A stretch of 64,000 nt of DNA from Streptomyces macrolidinus (GCF_023887685.1 NZ_JAMWMR010000027.1:1-64000), one strand, 5' to 3'; positions 34,018 to 42,615 are shown, counted from the stretch's first letter. Program-made: numbers and translations. Notes: generated by a model from the letters alone, not told the origin.

Positions 34018-34455
34018 ATGGGATCGGTGCGCAAGGCGAGTGCCTGGCTTGGCCTCGTCGACGACAACGATGACGAGCGTTACTACGAAGACGACTACGC
34101 CGAGGGCCAGGAGCAGGGCGAGGCCTGGGTGACCGACCCCCGTGTGCAGGTCGCGTCCGACACGGCGGCGGACAAGGGCCGGCGGATCGGCACGGTGACC
34201 CCGGACAGCTTCCGGGACGCCCGGATCATCGGCGAGATGTTCCGGGACGGCGTCCCGGTCATCATGAACCTCACGAGCATGGAGGGCGCCGACGCCAAGC
34301 GCGTCGTGGACTTCGCGGCGGGCCTGATCTTCGGCCTGCACGGCTCGATCGAGCGTGTCTCCACCCGGGTCTTCCTGCTGACCCCCGCGCACACGGAGAT
34401 CGTCAGCGGCGAGGCCGGGAGCCGGCGGGACAAGGGCTTCTTCAACCAGAGCTGA
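34018..34455 (+). CDS. sflA: SepF-like cell-division protein (SflA-type)
   Basis: This 145-residue protein has the SepF/DUF552 fold at about residues 55-135. [20 protein letters not shown] is the N-terminal membrane-targeting helix and acidic linker. [20 protein letters not shown] and [20 protein letters not shown] are the core. SepF binds FtsZ and the membrane; streptomycetes have extra SepF-like proteins (SflA, SflB) that act at sporulation septa and in polar growth. The gene stands alone, away from the ftsZ cluster, which marks it as the paralogue rather than SepF itself. The choice between SflA and SflB rests on remembered neighbourhood. The ATG at 34018 has AGAGGAGG upstream. A terminator follows directly. 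Confidence 0.88.
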   Translation: MGSVRKASAWLGLVDDNDDERYYEDDYAEGQEQGEAWVTDPRVQVASDTAADKGRRIGTVTPDSFRDARIIGEMFRDGVPVIMNLTSMEGADAKRVVDFAAGLIFGLHGSIERVSTRVFLLTPAHTEIVSGEAGSRRDKGFFNQS

Positions 34456-34480
34456 GGCAGGGCCGCTCACCGGCCCTGCC
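34456..34480. terminator. Terminator after sflA
   Basis: Ten-base arms GGCAGGGCCG (34456-34465) and CGGCCCTGCC (34471-34480) with a 5-base loop begin directly after the sflA stop codon. Confidence 0.85.
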
Positions 34481-34486
34481 CGCTCG

Positions 34487-34550
34487 GGGATCCGTACTCC
34501 GGGATCCGTACTGCGGGATCCGTACTGCGGGATCCGTACTGCGGGATCCG
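34487..34550. repeat. 14-bp tandem repeat (GGGATCCGTACTGC)
   Basis: There are about 4.6 copies of a 14-bp unit, starting at 34487, 34501, 34515, 34529 and 34543 (partial). The first copy has one change (CC for GC at its end); the others are identical. The array fills the gap between the sflA terminator and the stop codon (34551-34553) of the acyl-CoA dehydrogenase gene. Identical copies suggest recent expansion by slippage. Confidence 0.92.
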
Positions 34551-35741
34551 TCAGCGGAAGGCGTCGAGCCCGGTGAGTGCCTTGCCCAGCACGAGCTGGT
34601 GCATCTCGACGGTGCCCTCATAGGTGAGCACCGACTCCAGATTGGTGGCGTGCCGCATCACGGGGTACTCCAGCGAGATCCCGTTGGCGCCGAGGACGGT
34701 GCGCGCGGTGCGGCAGATCTCGATGGCCTCGCGGACGTTGTTGAGCTTGCCGAAGCTGACCTGTTCGGGGCGCAGCCGTCCCGCGTCCATGCGCCGCCCC
34801 AGATGGTGGGCGAGCAGGATCCCCTTGTGCAGTTCGACCGCCATGTCGGCGAGCTTGGCCTGGGTGAGCTGGAAGCCGCCGATGGGCCTGCCGAACTGCT
34901 CCCTGGTCTTCGCGTACTCGACGGCGGTCTCGAAGCAGGTGCGGGCGGCGCCCATGGCCCCCCACACGATCCCGTACCGGGCGTGGGAGAGACAGCCGAG
35001 CGGCCCCTTGAGTCCGACGACGCCGGGCAGGACGGCGTCGGCGGGCAGCCGTACCTCGTCGAGGACCAGCTCGCTGGTGACGGACGCCCGCAGGGACCAC
35101 TTGTGCTTGATCTCGGGGGCGGCGAAGCCGGGACGGTCGGTGGGGACGACGAACCCGCGGATCCCGTCGTCGGTACGCGCCCAGACGACGGCGACTCCCG
35201 CGACGGACCCGTTGGTGATCCACATCTTGCGGCCGCTGAGCACCCAGTCGGACCCGTCGCGCTTGGCGTAGGTGCGCAGGGCGCCCGGGTCGGAGCCGTA
35301 ATCGGGCTCGGTGAGCCCGAAGCAGCCGATGACCTCACCAGCGGCCATCCGGGGCAGCCACTCCCGCTTCTGCTCCTCGCTGCCGAACCGGTGGATCGCG
35401 TACATCGCGAGCGATCCCTGCACGGACACCAGGGAGCGGATCCCGGAGTCGGCGGCCTCCAGCTCCAGGCAGGCGAGCCCGTACTGCACGGCACCGGCCC
35501 CGGCGCAGCCGTACCCGGTCAGGGACATCCCGAGGGCGCCGATGCGGCCCAGCTCACGGGCCAGTTCCCGGATCTCGGGCAGTTCGCCGCGCTCGTACCA
35601 GTCGGCGATGTGCGGCAGCACGCGCTCGGCCGCCCAGCTCCGCACGGTGTCCCGGATGGCGAGATCCTCGGCGTCCAGCAGGTCGTCGAGCCCGAGCGGA
35701 TCGGTGGGGTCGAAGGACGGCATCGTCGGGGACGCGGACAT
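34551..35741 (-). CDS. Acyl-CoA dehydrogenase (glutaryl-CoA dehydrogenase-like)
   Basis: This 396-residue FAD flavoenzyme has the four-domain acyl-CoA dehydrogenase build. The signatures are IGCFGLTEPDYGSDPGALRT near residue 135 and WVLSGRKMWITNGSVAGVAV near 160. The C-terminal block YEGTVEMHQLVLGKALTG includes the catalytic Glu position of the glutaryl-CoA type (TYEGT). It oxidises short acyl-CoAs such as glutaryl-CoA in lysine or tryptophan breakdown. Of two candidate starts, the ATG at 35741 has GGAGG 8 bases upstream and is preferred over 35759. A tandem repeat abuts its stop codon. Confidence 0.9.
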   Translation of the reverse strand: MSASPTMPSFDPTDPLGLDDLLDAEDLAIRDTVRSWAAERVLPHIADWYERGELPEIRELARELGRIGALGMSLTGYGCAGAGAVQYGLACLELEAADSGIRSLVSVQGSLAMYAIHRFGSEEQKREWLPRMAAGEVIGCFGLTEPDYGSDPGALRTYAKRDGSDWVLSGRKMWITNGSVAGVAVVWARTDDGIRGFVVPTDRPGFAAPEIKHKWSLRASVTSELVLDEVRLPADAVLPGVVGLKGPLGCLSHARYGIVWGAMGAARTCFETAVEYAKTREQFGRPIGGFQLTQAKLADMAVELHKGILLAHHLGRRMDAGRLRPEQVSFGKLNNVREAIEICRTARTVLGANGISLEYPVMRHATNLESVLTYEGTVEMHQLVLGKALTGLDAFR

Positions 35742-35850
35742 GGGCAGCCTCCGTGACACTGAAAACTAGCAGCGCTAACACGGTGACGTTACGGGGCGGT
35801 CGCGCGGTGCGTCCACTCCCGGGGCCCGGTGACGGTGCGGCGCGCCGCGG

Positions 35851-37506
35851 TCACGCGGAGATGCGGGTGTTCCTGGCGTCGTGGCGGGCCTTGCGGGGGG
35901 CCGGGACCGCGCTCGCCGGGGTGTCCGGGGCGGGCGGCGGCGTCGGGGTGTCCTCCGGGGCGGGCGGGTCGCAGGTCATGACCCGCGGCAGCCGCAGGGC
36001 CATGACCGCGCCGAGCAGCAGCAGGCCCACGCTGACGAACAGCGTCACATGCAGGCCGTGCACGAAGGACTCCCGGGCGGCGTGGCGCAGGGCCGCGCCG
36101 CGCGTGCCGCCGAGGCGGTCGGCGACCTCGTACGCCTCGCCCAGCGAGTGCGCGGCGGACGTGGAGGCGGACGCGGGAACGCCGGGCACCGAGGACAGGC
36201 CGGGCGCGTAGGCCGCGTTCATCACACTGCCCAGCAGCGCGATCCCGATGCCCGCGCCGAGCTGGTACGACGTCTCGCCGACCGCCGCCGCCCCGCCCGC
36301 CTGGGTCTGCGGTGCCTCGCTCAGCATGGACTCGTACGCCCCGAAGAGCGTCGTCTCCAGGCCGAAGCCGAGCAGGACGAAGCCGGACAGCAGCAGAGTC
36401 GAGTCGTCCTTCGTGCCCATCGCGGTCAGCAGGGTCACCGCCGCGGCCGTGACGCAGAAGCCGGAGACGACCATGCGGCGCGGGCCGAAGCGCTGGAGCA
36501 CGCTGCGGCCGGCCAGGCCCGCCGCCATCGCCGCGAAGGTCAGCGGCAGCAACCGCAGCCCGGTCTGGAGCGGGGAGAGGTGCAGCACCAGTTGCAGATA
36601 CTGCGCGGCGATCAGTTCGAGACCGACCAGCGCGAGCATCGCCAGCACGATGCACCCCACCGAGGTACTGAAGGCGGGCCGGGCGAAGGTCCGCAGATCG
36701 ATCAGCGGGTGGGTACGGCGGCGCTGACGGCGCACGAACGCGGTCAGCAGGCCCCCGCCGGCCAGCAGGAACAACAGGGTCCACAGGCCGAACGGCGCCT
36801 CGCCGCCGAGCCGCTTCACGCCGAGGACGAGGAGGAAGAGACCGGCCGCCGCCATCAACGCGCCGACCACGTCCCAGGGACCGTCCCGGTCGCCCTTCGA
36901 CTCCGGCAGCAGCATCCGTCCGACGGGCAGGCTGACCAGCATCAGCGGGATGTTGATGAGGAAGACCGACCCCCACCAGAAGTGCTCCAGCAGGAAGCCG
37001 CCGAGCAGCGGCCCGATCGCCGCGCCCACCGCGGCCACCGCGCTCCAGATGCCGATCGCCAGCGCCCGCTCCCGGCGGTCGGGGAAGACATGCCGCAGGA
37101 TGGACAGGGTCGCGGGCATGATCATCGCGCCGCCCACGCCGAGCAGCGCCCGTGCCGCGATCAGTACTTGGGCGTCATGGGCGAGGGCCGCCACACCGGA
37201 GGCGACGCCGAAGAGGGCGTATCCGGCGAGCAGGACCCGTCTGCGTCCGACCCGGTCGCCCAGCGTGCCGAAGAGGATCAGCAGGGAGGCGCACACCAGC
37301 GGATAGGCGTCGACGATCCAGAGCAGCTCCATCGCGCCCGGCTTGAGGTCCTCGCTGACGGCGGGCACCGCGACATGCAGCACGGTGGCGTCGACGGCGA
37401 CGAGCAGCAGGCTGACGCAGAGCACGACGAGGACGACCCAGCGGCGCGCACCGTCCCCGGTCTCCCGACGGCGCGATGCGGCGGCGGCCGTGGTCGTCCC
37501 GGACAT
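35851..37506 (-). CDS. MFS multidrug exporter (DHA2/EmrB type)
   Basis: This 551-residue proton-driven exporter has 14 predicted helices. Motif A appears as LFGTLGDRVGRRRVLLAGYA near residue 80, and motif C-like Gly/Pro patterns in AIGIWSAVAAVGAAIGPLLG near 150 mark the drug/H+ antiporters. TM1 contains VAVDATVLHVAVPAVSEDL. The C-terminus is a cytoplasmic Pro-rich tail. The ATG at 37506 follows GGGAGG. It is divergent from the membrane protein at 37775. No local regulator is obvious. The substrate is unknown; antibiotics or dyes are usual for the family. Confidence 0.93.
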   Translation of the reverse strand: MSGTTTAAAASRRRETGDGARRWVVLVVLCVSLLLVAVDATVLHVAVPAVSEDLKPGAMELLWIVDAYPLVCASLLILFGTLGDRVGRRRVLLAGYALFGVASGVAALAHDAQVLIAARALLGVGGAMIMPATLSILRHVFPDRRERALAIGIWSAVAAVGAAIGPLLGGFLLEHFWWGSVFLINIPLMLVSLPVGRMLLPESKGDRDGPWDVVGALMAAAGLFLLVLGVKRLGGEAPFGLWTLLFLLAGGGLLTAFVRRQRRRTHPLIDLRTFARPAFSTSVGCIVLAMLALVGLELIAAQYLQLVLHLSPLQTGLRLLPLTFAAMAAGLAGRSVLQRFGPRRMVVSGFCVTAAAVTLLTAMGTKDDSTLLLSGFVLLGFGLETTLFGAYESMLSEAPQTQAGGAAAVGETSYQLGAGIGIALLGSVMNAAYAPGLSSVPGVPASASTSAAHSLGEAYEVADRLGGTRGAALRHAARESFVHGLHVTLFVSVGLLLLGAVMALRLPRVMTCDPPAPEDTPTPPPAPDTPASAVPAPRKARHDARNTRISA

Positions 37507-37758
37507 GTACGTACCTCCCAGATGATCCCTCGCTTCGGCGGATCCACGGGAGGGGGACGACCCCGCGGCTGCGGCCGGGAGGAGCGGTACTCCCTGTACT
37601 CCACGGCCCACGCAACGATGCGAGTGAGTCGCCAGACTACGCGAGTTCCGACAGCCGTCGCGTGGCGGACCTCTCATGTTCCACGGGAAGCGGGTGTGGC
37701 ATGCACCACGCCTCCCCGGAACCGCCACATCCGCGGGGCGTCTCCGGGCCCCCGCGAC

Positions 37759-37771
37759 CTCGATAATCGAG
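37759..37771 (+). promoter_or_regulatory. Palindromic -10 region of leaderless gene
   Basis: CTCGA-TAA-TCGAG is a perfect 13-bp palindrome that contains GATAAT (37762-37767), five of six bases of a -10 box. It ends three bases before the GTG at 37775. This suggests a leaderless transcript and a possible operator over the -10. Confidence 0.45.
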
Positions 37772-37774
37772 CGC

Positions 37775-38938
37775 GTGACCGATCTTGAAACGCGCCCGGC
37801 GCCGCCGCCCCGCGTCGGTGCCGTGCGCCGGGCCGCCCCCGCCCTGGCGGGGTACGCGGCGGTCCGTGCCGTGGGCCTCGTCGTGCTCGCGCTGTGGAGT
37901 GCGGCGCGGGGCACGAGCGCGCACACGCTGCTGACCGCGCGCTGGGACGCGCTCTGGTACACCCGGGTCGCCGAACTCGGCTACGGCTACGAGGTCCGCC
38001 TCCCGAACGGCGACGTGCACGCCGACCTCGCGTTCTTCCCGCTGCTGCCCTGGCTGGAGCGGGCGGGCGCGGCGCTGACCCCGCTGTCGTACGCCGACGC
38101 GGGGCTCCTCGTCACCACGCTCGCCTCCCTGGCCGCGGCCTGGGGGATCTTCGCCGTTGCCGAACATGTGTACGACCGCCGGGTGGGCGTCTGCGCGGTA
38201 CTGGTGTGGGCGGCGCTGCCCGTCGGGGTCGTGCAGTCGATGGCGTACAGCGAGTCCTTGTTCACGGCGCTGGCCGCCTGGGCGCTGTACGCGGTGCTGA
38301 CCGGCCGCCTGGTCACGGCGGGGCTGCTCGCCGCGCCGGCGGGGCTGACCCGGCCGGTGGGGGCCGCGGTGGTCGCGGCCGTGTGGGCCGCCGCGCTCAC
38401 CTCGTACGTCCGAGACCGGCGCACGCGCGGGGGCGCGCTGTCCATACGCCCCGCCGTCGGCATGCTTCTCGCGCCCCTCGGCGCCGCCGGGTACGTCCTG
38501 TGGGTCGGCAGGCGCACCGGCCAGGGTCTCCTCGGCTATCTGGACGTCCAGGCGGGCTGGCGCAACGGCTTCGACGGCGGCTACGCCTTCGCGCGCTTCA
38601 TCGCGGGCAAGTTCACCTCCTTCCCCGCCGCACTGGCCGGTGTCGGGCTGATCGCCGGGGTCGTCCTGGTCCTCTGGCTGTACGGGGTGGGCGTACGGCA
38701 GCGTCAGCCGCTGCCGCTGCTGGTGTACACGGGGGTGGTCACCGCGCTCGCACTGTGCGCGTCCAGCTACTTCGGCTCGAAACCCCGCCTTCTGCTGCCC
38801 GCCTTCCCTCTGTTGCTGCCCCTGGCCCGAGCCCTCGCCCGGATACGTCTTCCCAGGTCGGCCGCGATCCTCGGCACCGCCACGGCCGTCTCGGCCCTCT
38901 ACGGCGCGTTCTGGCTGAACGGATCGGGGCCGCCATGA
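37775..38938 (+). CDS. Polytopic membrane protein, GT-C/PIG-V mannosyltransferase-like
   Basis: This 387-residue membrane protein has about nine helices and a large first external loop with RWDALWYTRVAELGYGYEV, the RWDxxWY motif of PIG-V and related GT-C glycosyltransferases. SMAYSESLFTALAAWALYAV and GLTRPVGAAVVAAVWAAALT are further family-like segments. GT-C enzymes use lipid-phosphate sugars on the outer face of the membrane. The GTG at 37775 lies 7 bases after a GATAAT element without a ribosome site, suggesting a leaderless mRNA. It is divergent from the MFS exporter. The sugar and acceptor are unknown. Confidence 0.8.
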   Translation: MTDLETRPAPPPRVGAVRRAAPALAGYAAVRAVGLVVLALWSAARGTSAHTLLTARWDALWYTRVAELGYGYEVRLPNGDVHADLAFFPLLPWLERAGAALTPLSYADAGLLVTTLASLAAAWGIFAVAEHVYDRRVGVCAVLVWAALPVGVVQSMAYSESLFTALAAWALYAVLTGRLVTAGLLAAPAGLTRPVGAAVVAAVWAAALTSYVRDRRTRGGALSIRPAVGMLLAPLGAAGYVLWVGRRTGQGLLGYLDVQAGWRNGFDGGYAFARFIAGKFTSFPAALAGVGLIAGVVLVLWLYGVGVRQRQPLPLLVYTGVVTALALCASSYFGSKPRLLLPAFPLLLPLARALARIRLPRSAAILGTATAVSALYGAFWLNGSGPP

Positions 38939-39037
38939 TCCATTTCGCCGGAACGGGCGGAACGGGCGAGCGGTGAGCGAATTCCCGCTCCCGCTATTCG
39001 ACGAACGAATAGGTACGGAGCCTGAACGGGAGTTGTC

Positions 39038-39118
39038 ATGGAAGTTGCCGCGGCGAAGGAAATGGAGGACCTGTGCCGCCCTCCATTGCCGAATTCACGG
39101 AAATCGACTTGCTCTTGA
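39038..39118 (+). CDS. Possible 26-residue small ORF
   Basis: An ATG at 39038 with GGGAG 5-6 bases upstream opens a 26-residue frame (MEVAAAKEMEDLCRPPLPNS then RKSTCS). It lies in the gap before the PAP2 gene, in the same direction. Short length, weak context and lack of family recognition make it doubtful. It could be a leader peptide or a small secreted-peptide precursor (two cysteines near the end), or chance. Confidence 0.25.
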   Translation: MEVAAAKEMEDLCRPPLPNSRKSTCS

Positions 39119-39199
39119 GAGCAATCCCACATCACATCGTCATTACAAATCCGGTGAATCGACCGGGCGGGCTGCTCACGCGCTGTAACGTCGATTGAC

Positions 39200-40225
39200 G
39201 TGCGTACCGAAACCAAGCTGAGCCGTCTGGACCGGGTCTTCGCCCGGTTGGACCGTGAGCCGGAACGACCGGCCCACATCGACGTGCCCAGGATGAGCCG
39301 GCACCGGGTGGTCCTCTTCTCGGCCACCCTGGCCTTCTACGCGGCGATCGTGTGGGCGGTGGTCATCTCCTCCTGGCTCGTCCGGCTCGACTGGCAGGTC
39401 ATGTTCTTCCGGCCGTACCAGCAGTGGCCGCAGGTCCACGCGTTCCTCGACTACTACGTGGTGCTGGGCCAGCGCGGCCCGACCGCCGTGATGGTCGCGG
39501 CCTGGCTGGGCTGGCGCTCCTGGCGGCAGCACACCCTGCGCCCGCTGCTCTCGCTGGGCACGGCGCTGCTGCTGCTGAACGCCACGGTGGGCGCCGCCAA
39601 GTACGGCATGGGCCGCCTCGGGCCGCACTACGCGACGGTCATCGGCTCGAACGAGATGTGGCAGGGCGGCGATATATTCCCTTCCGGCCACACCGCCAAC
39701 GCCGTCGTGACCTGGGGCATCCTGGCCTATCTGGCGTCCACCCCGCGGGCCAGGCGCTGGCTGTCCGCGCTCTCCGCGGTGATCTCCCTCGGCGTCGGCC
39801 TGACCACCGTCTACCTCGGTACGCACTGGCTGAGCGATGTGCTCCTCGGCTGGGCCGCCGGGCTGCTCGTCCTGCTGGCGCTGCCCTGGTTCGAGCCGCT
39901 GACCGCCCGCGCCGAGATGGGCATCTTCTCGCTGCGGGACCGTCTGCGCAGCCGCCGTGCCGCCACGGCGCCGGTCGCGATCCCCGTCGGTGCACCCGCG
40001 ACGGTGGTCCCGCCGCGCGTGGCGGGAGCCATGGACCAGGAGACACCGTCCCAGAAGCCGGCCGCCGCCGCCCGTACGTCCCGGTCCCACGGCTATCTGA
40101 CCCCCGGGCCGCACACCCCTCGCCCGGAGCGCACTCCGCTGACACCGGTGGGCAGCCGCCGACCGCCGCACACGGAACGGGTCCCGCGCGGCGCCGCCTC
40201 CGCCCGGCCCGTGGCGGGCGGCTGA
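39200..40225 (+). CDS. PAP2-family membrane phosphatase
   Basis: This 341-residue protein has six helices and the PAP2 catalytic motifs: KYGMGRLGP near residue 135 in place of Kx6RP, PSGHTANA near 157 (catalytic His), and GTHWLSDVLLG near 210 (second His and Asp). The C-terminal 100 residues are a Pro/Arg/Ala-rich cytoplasmic tail. PAP2 enzymes remove phosphate from undecaprenyl pyrophosphate, phosphatidic acid or similar lipids. Motif 1 lacks the final Arg-Pro pair and reads RLGP. The GTG at 39200 has no ribosome site but TAACGT lies 8 bases upstream (39186-39191), again leaderless-like; an ACGTC-GATT-GACGT dyad covers the start. Confidence 0.88.
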   Translation: MRTETKLSRLDRVFARLDREPERPAHIDVPRMSRHRVVLFSATLAFYAAIVWAVVISSWLVRLDWQVMFFRPYQQWPQVHAFLDYYVVLGQRGPTAVMVAAWLGWRSWRQHTLRPLLSLGTALLLLNATVGAAKYGMGRLGPHYATVIGSNEMWQGGDIFPSGHTANAVVTWGILAYLASTPRARRWLSALSAVISLGVGLTTVYLGTHWLSDVLLGWAAGLLVLLALPWFEPLTARAEMGIFSLRDRLRSRRAATAPVAIPVGAPATVVPPRVAGAMDQETPSQKPAAAARTSRSHGYLTPGPHTPRPERTPLTPVGSRRPPHTERVPRGAASARPVAGG

Positions 40226-40264
40226 GCAGTCCCCCCGCGGGCTCCGGTACGCGCCCGCTCGTCG

Positions 40265-40294
40265 AAGGCCCCGGCTCGGGTGAGCCGGGGCCTT
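40265..40294. terminator. Bidirectional terminator
   Basis: Thirteen-base arms AAGGCCCCGGCTC (40265-40277) and GAGCCGGGGCCTT (40282-40294) pair around a GGGT loop, with a short T-rich stretch after the right arm. It separates the convergent PAP2 and I78-like genes. Confidence 0.9.
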
Positions 40295-40320
40295 CTTCAC
40301 GGTCCGTCACCGATGGCCGG

Positions 40321-40536
40321 TCAGCCCTTCCAGCATCGTTTGACCCGGCCGTTCTCGACCTCGAAGTTCAGCCGCCCGTAGCGGTATTCCAGGGTGATGA
40401 TCGCGCCCGGCGGCAACGAGCGGACCGTGGTCCAGCCGCGCTCACGGGCGAGCCGCTCGGCGGCCGGGGCCGCCAGGCCGACATACGCCTCCGGCGGGTC
40501 CTCGGGGTCTGCGCCAGGGGTGGGAATGGGTGCCAT
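40321..40536 (-). CDS. I78-family peptidase inhibitor-like small protein
   Basis: This 71-residue protein shows the pattern of the I78 inhibitor family: a helix (AAERLARERGWTTVRSLPPG), then ITLEYRYGRLNFEVENGRVK followed by RCW. The PG-x-ITxEYRxxRLN block is the family core. It has no signal peptide, so unlike most secreted inhibitors it would stay inside the cell unless exported otherwise. The ATG at 40536 opens the frame. The two S1E proteases lie about 8-10 kb away; a link is possible but not shown. Confidence 0.75.
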   Translation of the reverse strand: MAPIPTPGADPEDPPEAYVGLAAPAAERLARERGWTTVRSLPPGAIITLEYRYGRLNFEVENGRVKRCWKG

Positions 40537-41317
40537 GCGGCCACGTTAGGCCTCTGGCCCCGGCCACGGAAGTCGAGACCGGCCGTCCCGGCCGCACCTC
40601 CCCCTCCGGTCACGCTTCTGTCACAGAACCACGACACCCGTATCGCCTCAACGGCGTCACACGTACGAGGGGTTCCCGACGTGTCGCACACTTCCCCATA
40701 CTCAATTCGGGGCCGGGTCGGGGAGCGGCGGGCGATGCGTCGCATTACCCGGCGGAAATACCCGCGCCGGGGCCGTGTCGGCCCTTTCCCTTCGGATTCC
40801 GGAATACCCGTCGCGCCGCCTGATTGCGTCCGCGAAACATGCGTCTTCGGTACGGGAATCCATGGAGGTCCGGACGGCTACGGGTGCGATGCGCGCGGGG
40901 GCGACGCCGGGCGGAGGCGTCCGGGACGGCCGAGCGGGACAACCGGCCGGGCTCGGGCGGCGACCGGCAACACCTCGTCCGTCCGCGTCAGTTCACGTCA
41001 GCCCACCGTCACCCACGAGTCGGCGTCTTCCAGCCACCCGTTCATTCGCTGATTTCCGGATATATCGATCAGCGACCCTGGTGACACGTGACCCTCGACA
41101 TGGGTCAACTGCCCTTCCGTCAGGGGTAGTTGATGCCCGGGAACCCAACTCCCGCCCGACCTCCGCCTCCGCTCCGGATGCCGCGACTCCGATCTCTTTC
41201 GGGCGTGACTTGGGCCATAGATCGCCCGTTGTCATCTGCATGAGCCGGGGACCCCCCGGGCTCATGGGCCGGGAGCCGCCCGGCACTGTCACGCACCGCA
41301 TCCCGAGGGAGCCACCC
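40537..41317. other. Long intergenic region, 781 bp
   Basis: No convincing gene lies here. Frames on both strands give low-complexity, Arg/Pro/Ser-rich translations. The region is less GC-rich than its surroundings in places, for example 41035-41080 with GGATATATCGATCAGC. A hairpin with arms ATGAGCC and GGCTCAT (about 41240-41265) stands 50 bases before the next gene and could be a regulatory or attenuating structure. Divergent promoters for the I78-like and 41318 genes must lie here. The length is enough for a non-coding RNA, but I cannot name one. Confidence 0.5.
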
Positions 41318-42094
41318 GTGCCGCGCATGCTCGACGTCAGCGACGCCGTACGCGCCGAGATCGGCGACGAAGAAGCCGACCGGCTGCTCGCCGGAGTCAA
41401 CGCCCCGGGCAGTTACGACTGCACTTCCTGCCGCACCCCGGGCGACTCCGAGCAGGAGCGCACCAGCACCGTCCTGTTCGTCGGCGAGGAGACCGCCGTT
41501 CTCGCCTTCGCCCACTCCACCTGTCTGCCCTCCCAGGTCGTCCAGGTCACCGAGGAGCAACTCCAGGGCGCCGTACGCTCCATCACCGCCGACGAGGGGG
41601 TCGCCACCAGAGATGTCCCCGAGCAGGCGGTGCTGGGCGTCACGAGCGGACTCGTCCTGATCGCCGGGGAGTTGCACCCCGCGCTCGTCGTGGAGCCGAC
41701 CGCGCCCATCGTGCGGCCGGGCACGGTCGGCGTCGGCGACGACTTCCTGCCCCTGCTCATCGAGCAGGGCTTCATGCCGCTGACCACGATCGAGTCGATG
41801 CCGCCCGTCCTGCACGGCTGGTCCGTCCTGCTCGCGGTGGGCCAGTTGCACGCCGTGCTGCAGCCGAGCACCACCGGCGGCCAGCCGGTGGCCTGGTGGC
41901 AGGCGCACCAGCCGCTCCAGGTCACCGACGGCTGGCGCGCGGCGGCCAACAAGCACCAGCAGGTGCTGATGTTCGCGGCGCCGGTGGGCTCGATCGGCCG
42001 CCAGCCGCGCGAGGACCTGCTGCGCGGGGCGCTGGACCAGGCGGCGGTGAACGGTCAACTGGTCGCCGCCGCCCTGCCGCTGGCGGGCACCTGA
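41318..42094 (+). CDS. Conserved hypothetical protein
   Basis: This 258-residue protein has an N-terminal part with SYDCTSCRTPGDSEQERTST, where the CTSC pair could bind a metal, and an alternating beta/alpha pattern after it (TVLFVGEETAVLAFAHSTCL and LLAVGQLHAVLQP). No known domain is recognised. There is no signal peptide or membrane segment, so it is probably cytoplasmic. The GTG at 41318 follows GAGGGAG by 7 bases; the long frame extending upstream to 40775 is not domain-like. It precedes the small gene at 42172 and may form an operon with it. Function is unknown. Confidence 0.7.
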   Translation: MPRMLDVSDAVRAEIGDEEADRLLAGVNAPGSYDCTSCRTPGDSEQERTSTVLFVGEETAVLAFAHSTCLPSQVVQVTEEQLQGAVRSITADEGVATRDVPEQAVLGVTSGLVLIAGELHPALVVEPTAPIVRPGTVGVGDDFLPLLIEQGFMPLTTIESMPPVLHGWSVLLAVGQLHAVLQPSTTGGQPVAWWQAHQPLQVTDGWRAAANKHQQVLMFAAPVGSIGRQPREDLLRGALDQAAVNGQLVAAALPLAGT

Positions 42095-42171
42095 GCCCGT
42101 ACCGGGGCCGGTGCGAGGGCGGCGCGGGGGCGCGGGTCTGATCAGCGCATCTCAGTGATCGACCGCATCCC

Positions 42172-42582
42172 TTGGGCGGCGGGGTCGTTGGCACCTACGT
42201 GCACGCATATGACGTCCCCGCCCGCCAGTCCTACGCGCCGCTCCCCTCCGGGCGAGCGGCCCAGGACAGCGCACAGGCCACGCCGATCTACGACGCGCTC
42301 TACGCCGAGTACGTCGCTTCGTTCCGGGCGTTCCCGGGCGACCGCAGCGACGAGGAGGAGCTGGGCTTCACCGCCTTCTCCCGCTCGCCGCACGACAGAG
42401 CCTCGTACGGAGCCCGGACGTACGGGAGCGGTCACAGCGTCCCCCAGCACGCGACCGGTCCCCTGGCCTCCCCGCACGGTCAACCGGGCCCGGCGTCCTC
42501 CGTCTGGCAGCAAGTGGCCCGGCATGCCCGGGGGATGCACCACGTCCCGGCGCTGCCGCCCGCACCGCGCCAGGGACTGTGA
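42172..42582 (+). CDS. Hypothetical protein, Ala/Gly/Ser-rich C-terminus
   Basis: The reading frame spans up to 136 residues. A more ordered stretch, PIYDALYAEYVASFRAFPGD then RSDEEELGFTAF (around residues 38-70), is followed by a flexible Ser/Gly/His-rich part and a Pro-rich end (HHVPALPPAPRQGL). This looks like a small cytoplasmic adaptor protein. The start is uncertain: TTG at 42172 is the first possible codon, and a GTG inside the frame at about 42199 is an alternative. No domain or function is recognised. Confidence 0.55.
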   Translation: MGGGVVGTYVHAYDVPARQSYAPLPSGRAAQDSAQATPIYDALYAEYVASFRAFPGDRSDEEELGFTAFSRSPHDRASYGARTYGSGHSVPQHATGPLASPHGQPGPASSVWQQVARHARGMHHVPALPPAPRQGL

Positions 42583-42615
42583 GCGGCACGCACGACCGTG
42601 AGCGGCGCACTACAA

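Noticed and set aside
34487-34550. CRISPR-like short array
   Set aside because: The units are contiguous 14-bp tandem copies without spacers, and no cas genes are nearby.
40775-41317. N-terminal extension of the 41318 gene
   Set aside because: The extension is Ser/Arg/Pro-rich without domain character, and a good ribosome site lies before the GTG at 41318.
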